This document shows positions 1-5,193 of a stretch of DNA of 5,193 bases, in pieces. The stretch's first letter is position 1; the number at the start of each line of letters is the position of its first letter. The translations under genes and the position numbers were made by a program. The notes under the pieces are model-generated. The model was not told where the DNA came from. It saw only the letters and a program-made list of their open reading frames with translations, and did not search any database. The DNA is taken from assembly GCA_029863355.1 (NCBI GenBank), contig JAOTVO010000203.1, positions 1 through 5,193 on the forward strand, read 5' to 3'. The stretch comes from Candidatus Krumholzibacteriia bacterium. Its GTDB lineage: Bacteria > Krumholzibacteriota > Krumholzibacteria > WVZY01 > JAKEHA01.

Positions 1-520
1 CGAGCTGGGGGTACGCACGATTTTCAACTTGTTGGGCCCGCTCACGAACCCGGCGCACGTGCGGCGGCAGGTGATGGGGATCTACGACCCGTCACTCACG
101 GAGACGGCCGCCGCGGTGCTGGCAGTGCTGGGCTCGGAGCGGGCCTATGTGGTGCACGGCATGGACGGCACGGACGAGGTGTCGGTGTGCAGTGACACGA
201 AAGTCACGGAGCTGCGCGACGGGCGCATCGAATCATTCGTTTTCAAGCCCGAGTCGGTCGGCATCAAGCGCTCGACACCGGAGGGGATCGCGGGCGGTAC
301 GCCAGCGGAGAACGCGAAAGCGATCGCCGCGATCCTCTCTGGCGAGCGCGGGCCCCGGCGCGACGCGGTGGTACTGAACGCGGCCTTCGCGATCACGGTG
401 GCGGGCGCGGCGAACACGGTGGCGGACGGGGTGGGGATGGCGGAGCTCTCTATCGACAGCGGCGCGGCGGCGGCCGCGCTGGAAGCGCTGCGCGTTACCT
501 CTGCTTCACTTTCAGACTGA
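1..520 (+). CDS. trpD: Anthranilate phosphoribosyltransferase, C-terminal half (5' end outside window)
   Basis: TrpD transfers phosphoribosyl from PRPP to anthranilate, the second step of tryptophan synthesis, in the cytoplasm. The reading frame enters at base 2 and ends with TGA at 518-520, giving 172 residues. Full TrpD is about 340, so roughly half is present. Visible family signatures are RTIFNLLGPLTNPA (fragment residues 5-18), the HGMDGTDE motif (52-59) whose Asp-Glu pair binds magnesium in this family, GGTPAENA (98-105) and the late helix VLNAAFAITVAG (124-135). No frameshift or internal stop is seen. An in-frame TTG at 29 is not a real start, because conserved sequence continues upstream of it. 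The last 26 bases overlap the tail of the convergent gene on the minus strand. The next trp gene on this strand lies more than 2.3 kb downstream with its own promoter, so trpD probably ends its own transcription unit. Identification is secure. Confidence 0.96.
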   Translation, partial: ELGVRTIFNLLGPLTNPAHVRRQVMGIYDPSLTETAAAVLAVLGSERAYVVHGMDGTDEVSVCSDTKVTELRDGRIESFVFKPESVGIKRSTPEGIAGGTPAENAKAIAAILSGERGPRRDAVVLNAAFAITVAGAANTVADGVGMAELSIDSGAAAAALEALRVTSASLSD

Positions 521-2114
521 CCACGAAGCTCTCCCCTTCTCTCTGAATCTTGAACATTACGGTGCCGTCGTCGCGCACGGTCTGCAGGAGGCTGCGGTGG
601 GCGGTGGCCTTGCGGGTCGCGAGGTCGAAGCCGTTGATACCCTCGATCACGTCGCCGGCGCGCACGCCGGCGATGTAGGCGTCGCTCGCCTGTGCGACGG
701 ACGTCACGGCGAAATCGTTGTCCCAGAACATGTCGTCGATCTTGGGCTCGAAGCCGAAGGGGTGGATGCGGCGGCGGCAGGTGTGCTCGAGCGTGGTGGG
801 GTAGGCGTGGCCCACGCGCACCATGAGGTCCCCCCCACCGGCGGCTTTGGCCAGGCCGGCCATGAACGGCTCGATGGGCGTCCAGATGGCCGCGCGCCCG
901 CGCTTGGCGCGGTTGACGTGCTCGACGATGATCCCGATGCCGTGCCGTTCGGCGATCTCGTGGAGGAGCCACGCGTAGGTGTTCTCGGCGCCGGCGTAAA
1001 TCTTGAGGAAGCGCTCCCTGCCCCACTTGGCGTTGTAGTCGTAGGGGACGGGCCAGGCGTCGGCGCCGAGCTTCTCCCACACGATGGGGATGAGGTAGTC
1101 GAACTGGTAGAAGTGGGACCAGTCGTCGGCGATGCGGCTGAAGGGCTGGAACTTCTCGCGGTCGCCGATGGAGGGCTGGAACGCGATGCGCGCCATCTCG
1201 TGGCCGAAGCCGATGATGCCGATGCCGTCGGGCGAGAGGAAATCCTCGGCGGTGGTATGGACGAAGCACCAGAAGGTACTGAGCGCGTCGGTGTACATCT
1301 TGGGTTTCCGTTGGTCGGCGGGGTCGGCATAGATGTAGACGGTGACGCGCTCGGGAAAGAGGAGGTGGTAGCGGTGGATGGCCTCGCAATAGGTGTCGAG
1401 GAGACGCGCGATGGTGCGCACGTCGGATTTGGCGAGGGTGTCGTAATGAATGGTCACGCGGGTGCCCTCCACGCGCGCGAGGCGCCGGGGATCTTTTTTC
1501 CATACGGCAAGGCTGTCAATTGTTATGGCATCGCCCCCTCTTTGCAGGGTGCCAGCGGCGATACCATCCTCCGGGAGCCATACGCCGTCGCTGTGCCGGC
1601 GCACGGCGAAGTCCCAGCCACTCAGGTCCGAGAAACCGGTGAAGACGCCGGGGATATGCTCGCTCGTCTGCGCGGTATAGACGAGGCAGACGCGGCGGGG
1701 CTTGCCGGTATCGGTGGGATGGGGCGCAGTGAAGACGGCGCGGATGTCGCGCCCGGCGTAGGACCGGCCCTGGATCTCGACGCGGTCGTCGAATAGCGCG
1801 AAGGGCGCCTGCGCGAGCGCGGCGCGCACGACGCGGTTCTGCGCCGCGGTGCCGATGGCGAAGAGGTCGTGCGCGGCGAGGAGCGAGTCGGACGCGGCGC
1901 TCTCCGCCACGACGGGCACGGGCACGCCGAGCTGGAGCTCGAGGTAGGACTGGACCCACTGCGCGTAGTCGGCGTGGGTGCCGTACACGATCAGCGGACG
2001 GCCCTCGAGCGCCTGCCGGCGGACCTGGTAGATGTCGGCCCGCACGGCGGGCGCAAGCGCGAGCGCTTGCGCGAGCGCTACGGTGAAAGCGGCACAGGCG
2101 ACGAAACGCGGCAT
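495..2114 (-). CDS. Exported protein with degenerate peptidase-MA-like centre and C-terminal PDZ domain
   Basis: The protein has 539 residues. Residues 1-26 look like a Sec signal peptide: a short basic start, an Ala/Leu/Val core and a likely cut after AVRA, so it should act outside the cytoplasmic membrane. Residues 35-175 form an alpha/beta-looking N-terminal region (LIVYGTHADY, FAIGTAAQN). Residues 215-400 resemble gluzincin/peptidase-MA-like domains, with GFGHEMAR at 302-309 followed by IVWEKLG at 344-350. In active members the first motif is HExxH and a downstream Glu is the third zinc ligand. Here the second His is Arg309, so zinc catalysis is doubtful. Residues about 465-535 form a PDZ domain with AGVRAGDVIEGING at 482-495. 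The ATG follows AAGGAG (plus-strand CTCCTT, 2119-2124) and lies one base after the stop of the upstream gene, so the two are translationally coupled. The substrate is unknown. It could be a pseudo-protease or binding protein. The domain assignment is by eye. Confidence 0.85.
   Translation of the reverse strand: MPRFVACAAFTVALAQALALAPAVRADIYQVRRQALEGRPLIVYGTHADYAQWVQSYLELQLGVPVPVVAESAASDSLLAAHDLFAIGTAAQNRVVRAALAQAPFALFDDRVEIQGRSYAGRDIRAVFTAPHPTDTGKPRRVCLVYTAQTSEHIPGVFTGFSDLSGWDFAVRRHSDGVWLPEDGIAAGTLQRGGDAITIDSLAVWKKDPRRLARVEGTRVTIHYDTLAKSDVRTIARLLDTYCEAIHRYHLLFPERVTVYIYADPADQRKPKMYTDALSTFWCFVHTTAEDFLSPDGIGIIGFGHEMARIAFQPSIGDREKFQPFSRIADDWSHFYQFDYLIPIVWEKLGADAWPVPYDYNAKWGRERFLKIYAGAENTYAWLLHEIAERHGIGIIVEHVNRAKRGRAAIWTPIEPFMAGLAKAAGGGDLMVRVGHAYPTTLEHTCRRRIHPFGFEPKIDDMFWDNDFAVTSVAQASDAYIAGVRAGDVIEGINGFDLATRKATAHRSLLQTVRDDGTVMFKIQREGESFVVSLKVKQR
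2051..2072. repeat. Perfect 10-bp inverted repeat inside a signal-peptide coding region
   Basis: GCGCAAGCGC (2051-2060) is followed by GA and then its exact reverse complement GCGCTTGCGC (2063-2072). It lies about 45 bases inside the minus-strand exported-protein gene and encodes part of the Ala/Leu-rich signal core. As RNA it would fold to a 9-bp stem with a 4-base loop. It may only reflect repeated Ala and Leu codons. Confidence 0.6.
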
Positions 2115-2115
2115 G

Positions 2116-2553
2116 TCACTCCTTCAAGTACAAAGACGAGCTGCCGTAGTCGATCACGGCGGACTGGGCGTCGAACACGTCGGCGCCGAGGATAGCGTCG
2201 ATGGGCGCGCACCCCTTGCAGGCGAGGCCCTCGTTGACGTGCGAGAGGTCCATCGCCATCAGGGTGCGCACGCGCGGGGCGACGTCGCCGAGGGTGAGCG
2301 TGCCGCCGGTGGTGGCGTAGACGTCGAGCGTCACGCCGCCGGCGCCCCCGCCGCGGGTTTCCTGCCGCTCCATGCCGAGGCCCAGCTCGGTCGCCAGGGT
2401 CAGGCTCACGATGGTGGCGCCGGCCCCCGTGTCGACGATCACCGTCACGGGGCGCCCGTTGACGGCGCCCTCGGTCTGGAAGTGGCCGGCGGGGTTGCGG
2501 GAGAGCGGAACGCGGCGGTAGCCGTCCTGGAGGAGAAAGGTTTCGAGATTCAT
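2116..2553 (-). CDS. Retropepsin-like (clan AA) aspartic protease homologue
   Basis: This 145-residue protein matches the bacterial clan AA aspartic protease pattern. It has a beta-strand entry GRPVTVIV, the catalytic-type triad Asp41-Thr42-Gly43 in VIVDTGAGATIVS, and a C-terminal PIDAILGADVFDAQSAVIDY (117-136) that matches the family's ILG-D...IDY signature. Such domains act as homodimers with one Asp per subunit. The length fits a single domain with little else. There is no signal peptide or membrane segment. Residues 112-115 hold a CKGC pair that could bind metal or form a disulphide. The ATG at 2551-2553 has AGGA six bases upstream (plus-strand 2560-2563). It is the first gene of a two-gene minus-strand unit, and its TGA is one base before the ATG of the exported PDZ protein, which suggests a joint function. 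The fold is likely; proteolytic activity and substrate are inference. Confidence 0.85.
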   Translation of the reverse strand: MNLETFLLQDGYRRVPLSRNPAGHFQTEGAVNGRPVTVIVDTGAGATIVSLTLATELGLGMERQETRGGGAGGVTLDVYATTGGTLTLGDVAPRVRTLMAMDLSHVNEGLACKGCAPIDAILGADVFDAQSAVIDYGSSSLYLKE

Positions 2554-2569
2554 GAGAGTTCCTGATCCG

Positions 2570-2575
2570 ATGATA
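2570..2575 (-). promoter_or_regulatory. Weak candidate -10 box for the minus-strand gene pair
   Basis: On the minus strand the bases read TATCAT, five of six matches to the sigma70 -10 consensus. They lie about 17 bases before the ATG of the aspartic-protease gene. No good -35 is found at 17-18 bases upstream (best match three of six), and the implied start site would fall at the Shine-Dalgarno sequence. The call is therefore tentative. Confidence 0.22.
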
Positions 2576-2611
2576 CGCCTGCGCTACCGGCGATGTTCCC
2601 CTTCATGAGCA

Positions 2612-2641
2612 TTGACACGGCCCCCCTGCAACCGCTACACT
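2612..2641 (+). promoter_or_regulatory. Sigma70-type promoter of the trp leader and trpCFB
   Basis: A perfect -35 box TTGACA (2612-2617) is separated by 18 bases from TACACT (2636-2641), a four-of-six match to the -10 consensus. The expected transcription start is about 2647-2650, immediately before the leader-peptide ATG at 2652, so the leader mRNA would have almost no 5' untranslated region. It faces away from the minus-strand pair and is the only clear promoter between that pair and trpC. Confidence 0.7.
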
Positions 2642-2651
2642 ATTCCTTGTC

Positions 2652-2717
2652 ATGAGTCGCCTGAGCCAAGCCACGATGCTCGATCCGCACCGATTTTGGT
2701 GTTGGTATCCCCGCTAG
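2652..2717 (+). CDS. trpL: trp leader peptide (attenuation peptide), 21 aa
   Basis: This short frame starts at ATG 2652 and stops at TAG 2715-2717. It encodes 21 residues ending in FWCWYPR, with Trp codons at 2697-2699 and 2703-2705. Two Trp codons so close together, just before a stop and a terminator upstream of trpC, are the hallmark of a leader peptide whose translation senses charged tRNA-Trp. No Shine-Dalgarno precedes either ATG 2652 or the alternative in-frame ATG 2676 (13 residues). With the promoter predicted at 2612-2641, translation at 2652 would be leaderless or nearly so. Known Sinorhizobium meliloti trpL is translated from a leaderless transcript, which gives a precedent. The peptide itself probably has no enzymatic role. 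The main uncertainty is which ATG is used, not whether the element is real. Confidence 0.88.
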   Translation: MSRLSQATMLDPHRFWCWYPR

Positions 2718-2792
2718 GGATAGTGGGCTCGTTGCTGGCCTGGGCGAAGTAGTCACTCACATACTAACCTGATTCGCAACCACCCGCTATCC
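2706..2792 (+). promoter_or_regulatory. trp attenuator: pause hairpin (1:2) and antiterminator (2:3)
   Basis: Segment 1, TATCCC (2706-2711), overlaps the leader's last codons and pairs perfectly with GGGATA (2717-2722) across a 5-base loop to form the pause hairpin. Segment 2, GGATAGTGGG (2718-2727), pairs over ten positions, one a G-U wobble, with segment 3, CCCGCTATCC (2783-2792). A further 5-bp stem, GTTGC 2731-2735 with GCAAC 2776-2780, extends it. Segment 3 is also the left arm of the terminator, so the two structures exclude each other. A ribosome stalled at the Trp codons would cover segment 1 and free segment 2 to make the antiterminator. A ribosome at the TAG stop would cover segment 2 and let the terminator form. 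Pairing is read directly from the sequence; the mechanism follows the classical enteric model. Confidence 0.87.
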
Positions 2793-2813
2793 GAGAGGAA
2801 GCGGGCTTTTTTT
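2783..2813 (+). terminator. Intrinsic terminator of the trp attenuator (3:4 hairpin)
   Basis: CCCGCT (2783-2788) and TCC (2790-2792) pair with GGA (2797-2799) and AGCGGG (2800-2805). This gives a 9-bp stem with one bulged A (2789) and a GAGA tetraloop. One C and then seven T's (2807-2813) follow. The right arm and T-run lie before the trpC ribosome-binding site, so termination here would give a leader RNA of about 165 bases and no trpC expression. Confidence 0.93.
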
Positions 2814-2837
2814 GTTCTGGCGCGGGAGGTACGAGGA

Positions 2838-3623
2838 ATGGGGTTCCTGGAGACGATCGTTGCTGAGAAGCGGGATGACGTAATAAGGAAGTCGCGCGCG
2901 GTGCCGCTGGCGCGCCTCGAGGATGCTGCGAAGGCGGTACCGTTGCGCGACTTCCGAGCCGCTCTCTTGGGGCGCGCGGGGTCTGTGATCGCGGAGCTGA
3001 AGCTCCGGACGCCTACGATCCCAGGCTTCGCGAACGGCGGCGACCCGGCGGCCCTGGCGTGTATATACGCAGAGGCGGGCGCGGCGGCGGTGAGCGTGGT
3101 GACGGAGGCGGCGCGCTTCGGCACCTCTCTGGAGACAGTTACCTACGTGCGTATGGCGGTGGACCTGCCGGTCCTGGCGAAGGACTTCGTGATCGACCCG
3201 TACCAGATCGTCGAGGCGCGGGCGGCGGGAGCGGATGCGGTGCTTCTCATTGCACGGTTGGTGGATGGTTCGTTACTCGCCGATTTGGTAGGGCGGGTTC
3301 AAGGATTGGGGATGGAAGCGATTGTGGAAGTGCATGATGAAAAGGATTTGGATTCCGCGCGTGCTGCGCACGCGCGGTGTGTGGGCCTCAACAACCGGAA
3401 CCTCGACACGATGGAAGTTTCTTTGGACACGACGCGGCGGCTGGCGCCGCTGGTGCCCGCGGACGTGACGGTGATCGCGGAGAGCGGCATTCGCACGCGC
3501 GCGGACATCGACGACCTGGCGGCGCACGGCGCGCAGGCCTTTCTGGTGGGCGGGGCGCTCTTGGAGGCAGAGGACCCGGGCGCGTTGTTGCGCGCCCTGA
3601 CGACGAAGGAGGTGGCGGCATGA
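2838..3623 (+). CDS. trpC: Indole-3-glycerol phosphate synthase
   Basis: TrpC closes the indole ring of CdRP, with loss of CO2 and water, to give indole-3-glycerol phosphate. The 261-residue length is normal for a single-domain (beta/alpha)8 enzyme. Family catalytic residues are all seen: Glu53 and Lys55 in VIAELK, Lys115 in LPVLAKDFVID, Glu164 in IVEVHDE, Asn185 in GLNNRNL and Ser216 in AESGI. DPYQIVEARAAGADAVLLIA (120-139) is also typical. Some normally well-kept positions differ. The usual KRxSPS segment reads KLRTPT (55-60), and LRKDF reads LAKDF. ATG 2838 is preceded by GGGAGG (2824-2829) at a good distance. The gene is the first structural gene behind the attenuator, and its TGA overlaps the ATG of trpF (ATGA at 3620-3623). 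Function is confident, and the active site looks intact. Confidence 0.95.
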   Translation: MGFLETIVAEKRDDVIRKSRAVPLARLEDAAKAVPLRDFRAALLGRAGSVIAELKLRTPTIPGFANGGDPAALACIYAEAGAAAVSVVTEAARFGTSLETVTYVRMAVDLPVLAKDFVIDPYQIVEARAAGADAVLLIARLVDGSLLADLVGRVQGLGMEAIVEVHDEKDLDSARAAHARCVGLNNRNLDTMEVSLDTTRRLAPLVPADVTVIAESGIRTRADIDDLAAHGAQAFLVGGALLEAEDPGALLRALTTKEVAA

Positions 3624-4264
3624 GCAGAGCACGGGTGAAGATCTGCGGCATCATGACCCCCGAGGACGCGCGCATGGCCTACGCGGCGGGCGCGGACTAC
3701 CTGGGCCTCATCTTCACGGACAGCGCGCGCCAGGTGGACGCGGCGCGCGCGCGCAAGATTCGCGAGGCGGTGCCGGACGTAAAACTGGTGGGCGTCTTTC
3801 GCGACGCGCCGGCGGAGGAAGTGGCGGCGACGGTGCGCCATAGTGGCGTCGACCTGGTGCAGCTCCACGGGCGCGAGACGCCGGGCTATTGCGCGCGCGT
3901 GCTGCTCTTGGCGGGCCGCCCGGTGATCAAGGCCTTCGCCTTGAATGGGCGCGCGTTTCCGGACACGAGCGGCCTGGCCGCCTACGAATCGGCGAGCTTC
4001 ATCCTCTTCGACACGGACAAGAACGGCGGCGGGCCGGCGATCCCGGAAGACGTGGCGGCGCGCATCTGGCCGGAGGCGGCGCGGCGGCGGCGGCAGGGCT
4101 TCCGCATCTTCCTCGCCGGCGCGCTGGATCCGCAGAACGTGCGCGAGGCGGTGGCGGTGACGAGCGCCTTCTGCGTGGATGTCTGCCGCGGCGTGGAGAG
4201 CGCGCCCGGTATCAAGGACGCCGCCCTGGTGCAGCGCTTCATCGCGGAGGCGAAACGGCATTGA
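3620..4264 (+). CDS. trpF: Phosphoribosylanthranilate isomerase
   Basis: TrpF isomerises N-(5-phosphoribosyl)anthranilate to CdRP, between the TrpD and TrpC steps. It is 214 residues long, normal for this monofunctional (beta/alpha)8 enzyme. The N-terminal VKICGI (residues 6-11) holds the catalytic Cys. [14 protein letters not shown] carries the catalytic-type Asp and the phosphate-loop glycines. [14 protein letters not shown] and [16 protein letters not shown] are the late phosphate-binding strands. The usual VDVSSGVE reads VDVCRGVE, and the usual SPRxV reads SARQV, both mild departures. The start is fixed by a textbook AAGGAGGT (3606-3613) six bases upstream, inside the end of trpC, with an ATGA stop/start overlap that implies translational coupling. 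A longer open frame running upstream to 3377 in the same phase is only an extension into trpC. Its TGA overlaps the trpB start. Confidence 0.95.
   Translation: MSRARVKICGIMTPEDARMAYAAGADYLGLIFTDSARQVDAARARKIREAVPDVKLVGVFRDAPAEEVAATVRHSGVDLVQLHGRETPGYCARVLLLAGRPVIKAFALNGRAFPDTSGLAAYESASFILFDTDKNGGGPAIPEDVAARIWPEAARRRRQGFRIFLAGALDPQNVREAVAVTSAFCVDVCRGVESAPGIKDAALVQRFIAEAKRH
4246..4250 (+). promoter_or_regulatory. Ribosome-binding site that fixes the TTG start of trpB
   Basis: GGAGG inside the last codons of trpF lies ten bases before TTG 4261, which overlaps the trpF stop as TTGA. It supports TTG 4261 over the second in-frame TTG at 4282, which has only a weaker purine stretch before it. No ATG exists in frame before the first conserved TrpB residues. 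Confidence 0.7.
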
Positions 4265-5193
4265 GCGGCCGGGAAGAGACGTTGCGCGCGGACGAAAAGG
4301 CCCGCGCCCGCAGGGGACGCTTCGGCGCCTACGGGGGCCAGTACGTCCCCGAGACGCTCATGCCCTGCCTGGAGGAGCTGGAGGCGGCGTACGCGTCGGC
4401 GCTCACCGATCCTGCGTTCGCAGAGGAGCTGAAAGGCCTTCTGCGCGCGTTCGGGGGGCGCCCGACGCCGCTTCTCTTTGCCGAACGCTGGAGCGAGCGT
4501 TTCGGCGGCGGCGCGCGTGTGCACTTGAAGCGCGAGGACCTGGCGCACACGGGCGCGCACAAGATCAACAACTGCCTGGGGCAGGCGATCCTGGCGCGGC
4601 GCATGGGCAAGACACGCATCGTCGCGGAGACGGGCGCGGGTCAGCACGGCGTGGCCACGGCCGCGGTGTGCGCGCGCTTCGGCCTGGACTGCACGATCTA
4701 CATGGGCGAGGTGGACATGGCGCGCCAGCGCCCCAACGTGCTGCGCATGCGCCTCCTGGGCGCGGAGGTGATTCCGGTGCGCGCGGGCACGCGCACGCTC
4801 AAGGACGCCACCAACGAGACCATCCGCGACTGGGTGACGAACGTGCGCACGACGCACTACATCATCGGCTCCGCGGTGGGTCCGCACCCCTACCCCACCA
4901 TCGTGCGCGATTTCCAGCGCGTGATCGGCGACGAGACGCGCGCGCAGATCGTGGAGGCTAACGGAAGCCTCCCCGACGGTGTGATCGCTTGCGTGGGCGG
5001 CGGCTCGAACGCCATCGGCATCTTCTCGGCGTTTCTCGACGACCGGGACGTGCGCCTCTACGGCGTGGAGGCCGGCGGCTCGAGCGAGGGGCACGCCGCC
5101 GCGCTCGACCGGGGGCGCCCCGGCGTGTTGCACGGGGCGCTCTCGTATCTTCTGCAGAACGAGGATGGGCAGGTGATCGGCGCGCACTCGGTG
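4261..5193 (+). CDS. trpB: Tryptophan synthase beta chain (3' end outside window)
   Basis: TrpB uses PLP to condense serine with indole supplied by TrpA. The frame runs from TTG 4261 to the window edge, 311 residues of an expected 400 or so. The fold begins with the hallmark [16 protein letters not shown] (19-34). [17 protein letters not shown] (88-104) carries the PLP Schiff-base Lys101. Glu123 in AETGAGQHG (122-130) is the catalytic acid equivalent. CVGGGSN (244-250) is the PLP phosphate loop. [21 protein letters not shown] (150-170) is the classical TrpB1-type COMM region rather than TrpB2. Residues 1-18 are a charged extension before the conserved start ([14 protein letters not shown]). 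The gene was easy to miss because it starts with TTG and runs off the edge. It overlaps the trpF stop by four bases, and trpA is the expected next gene. Confidence 0.95.
   Translation, partial: MSGREETLRADEKARARRGRFGAYGGQYVPETLMPCLEELEAAYASALTDPAFAEELKGLLRAFGGRPTPLLFAERWSERFGGGARVHLKREDLAHTGAHKINNCLGQAILARRMGKTRIVAETGAGQHGVATAAVCARFGLDCTIYMGEVDMARQRPNVLRMRLLGAEVIPVRAGTRTLKDATNETIRDWVTNVRTTHYIIGSAVGPHPYPTIVRDFQRVIGDETRAQIVEANGSLPDGVIACVGGGSNAIGIFSAFLDDRDVRLYGVEAGGSSEGHAAALDRGRPGVLHGALSYLLQNEDGQVIGAHSV

Noticed and set aside
145..1503. Minus-strand open frame of 452 codons spanning trpD and the PDZ gene
   Set aside because: It is Arg/His/Pro-rich, is out of frame with the real minus-strand gene and runs antisense through conserved trpD. 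It is a GC-driven shadow.
597..1796. Long plus-strand open frame (399 codons) opposite the PDZ-protein gene
   Set aside because: It encodes low-complexity Gly/Asp/Val-rich sequence with no recognisable motif. It is the antisense shadow of a minus-strand gene that has a signal peptide, a PDZ domain and a good ribosome-binding site.
495..2553. Insertion sequence or other mobile element between trpD and trpC
   Set aside because: No transposase, terminal inverted repeats or target-site duplication was found at the edges. The genes look like ordinary chromosomal genes.
2697..2837. T-box riboswitch or TRAP-binding site as the trp regulator
   Set aside because: No T-box-like conserved sequence and no series of spaced GAG/UAG repeats is evident. 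The leader peptide with Trp codons and the alternative hairpins explain the region fully.
2753..3124. Minus-strand open frame opposite the start of trpC
   Set aside because: It has Ser/Arg/Ala-rich composition and no motif, and covers the attenuator terminator and the conserved TrpC N-terminus. It is a shadow.
4179..4961. Plus-strand open frame of 260 codons overlapping trpF and trpB
   Set aside because: It is a shifted frame of trpB. The frame beginning at TTG 4261 carries all TrpB signatures, including the PLP lysine.
3982..5187. Minus-strand open frame of 401 codons opposite trpF and trpB
   Set aside because: It is Ala/His/Arg-rich with no domain. The opposite strand encodes clearly conserved TrpF and TrpB across the same bases.

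Overview
The window is GC-rich bacterial chromosome, apart from a less GC-rich stretch around 2640-2720. It carries part of the tryptophan biosynthesis pathway, interrupted by two genes on the opposite strand. Two of the proteins it encodes resemble a secreted PDZ/peptidase-MA-like protein and a retropepsin-like aspartic protease. That combination, with Shine-Dalgarno-led genes and leader-peptide attenuation, points to a Gram-negative-type bacterium from a phylum such as Acidobacteriota, Planctomycetota, Myxococcota, Hydrogenedentota or Proteobacteria. I cannot narrow it further from sequence alone.

Layout. (1) 1-520, plus strand: the C-terminal half of trpD, open at the left edge. (2) 495-2114 and 2116-2553, minus strand: a tightly coupled two-gene unit. 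The first gene encodes a clan AA (retropepsin-like) aspartic protease homologue. The second encodes an exported protein with a degenerate zinc-peptidase-like centre and a C-terminal PDZ domain. Its 3' end overlaps the 3' end of trpD by 26 bp. (3) 2554-2837: a divergent intergenic region. It holds a sigma70-like promoter, a 21-codon leader peptide containing the run Phe-Trp-Cys-Trp-Tyr, and a full set of mutually exclusive hairpins (pause stem, antiterminator, intrinsic terminator with seven T's). This is a classical ribosome-mediated trp attenuator that does not appear in a standard long-ORF scan. (4) 2838-5193, plus strand: trpC, trpF and trpB (open at the right edge), with 4-base ATGA and TTGA stop/start overlaps.

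How it works together. TrpD, TrpF, TrpC and TrpB catalyse consecutive steps from anthranilate to tryptophan: phosphoribosyl transfer, isomerisation, indole-glycerol phosphate formation and condensation with serine. trpC-trpF-trpB (probably followed by trpA outside the window) forms one transcription unit. Its read-through should depend on how fast a ribosome passes two Trp codons in the leader. trpD lies upstream in what is presumably another unit and is not under this attenuator. The most noteworthy points are the placement of an attenuator in front of trpC rather than trpE, its apparently leaderless or near-leaderless leader peptide, and the antisense gene pair that splits the pathway genes.
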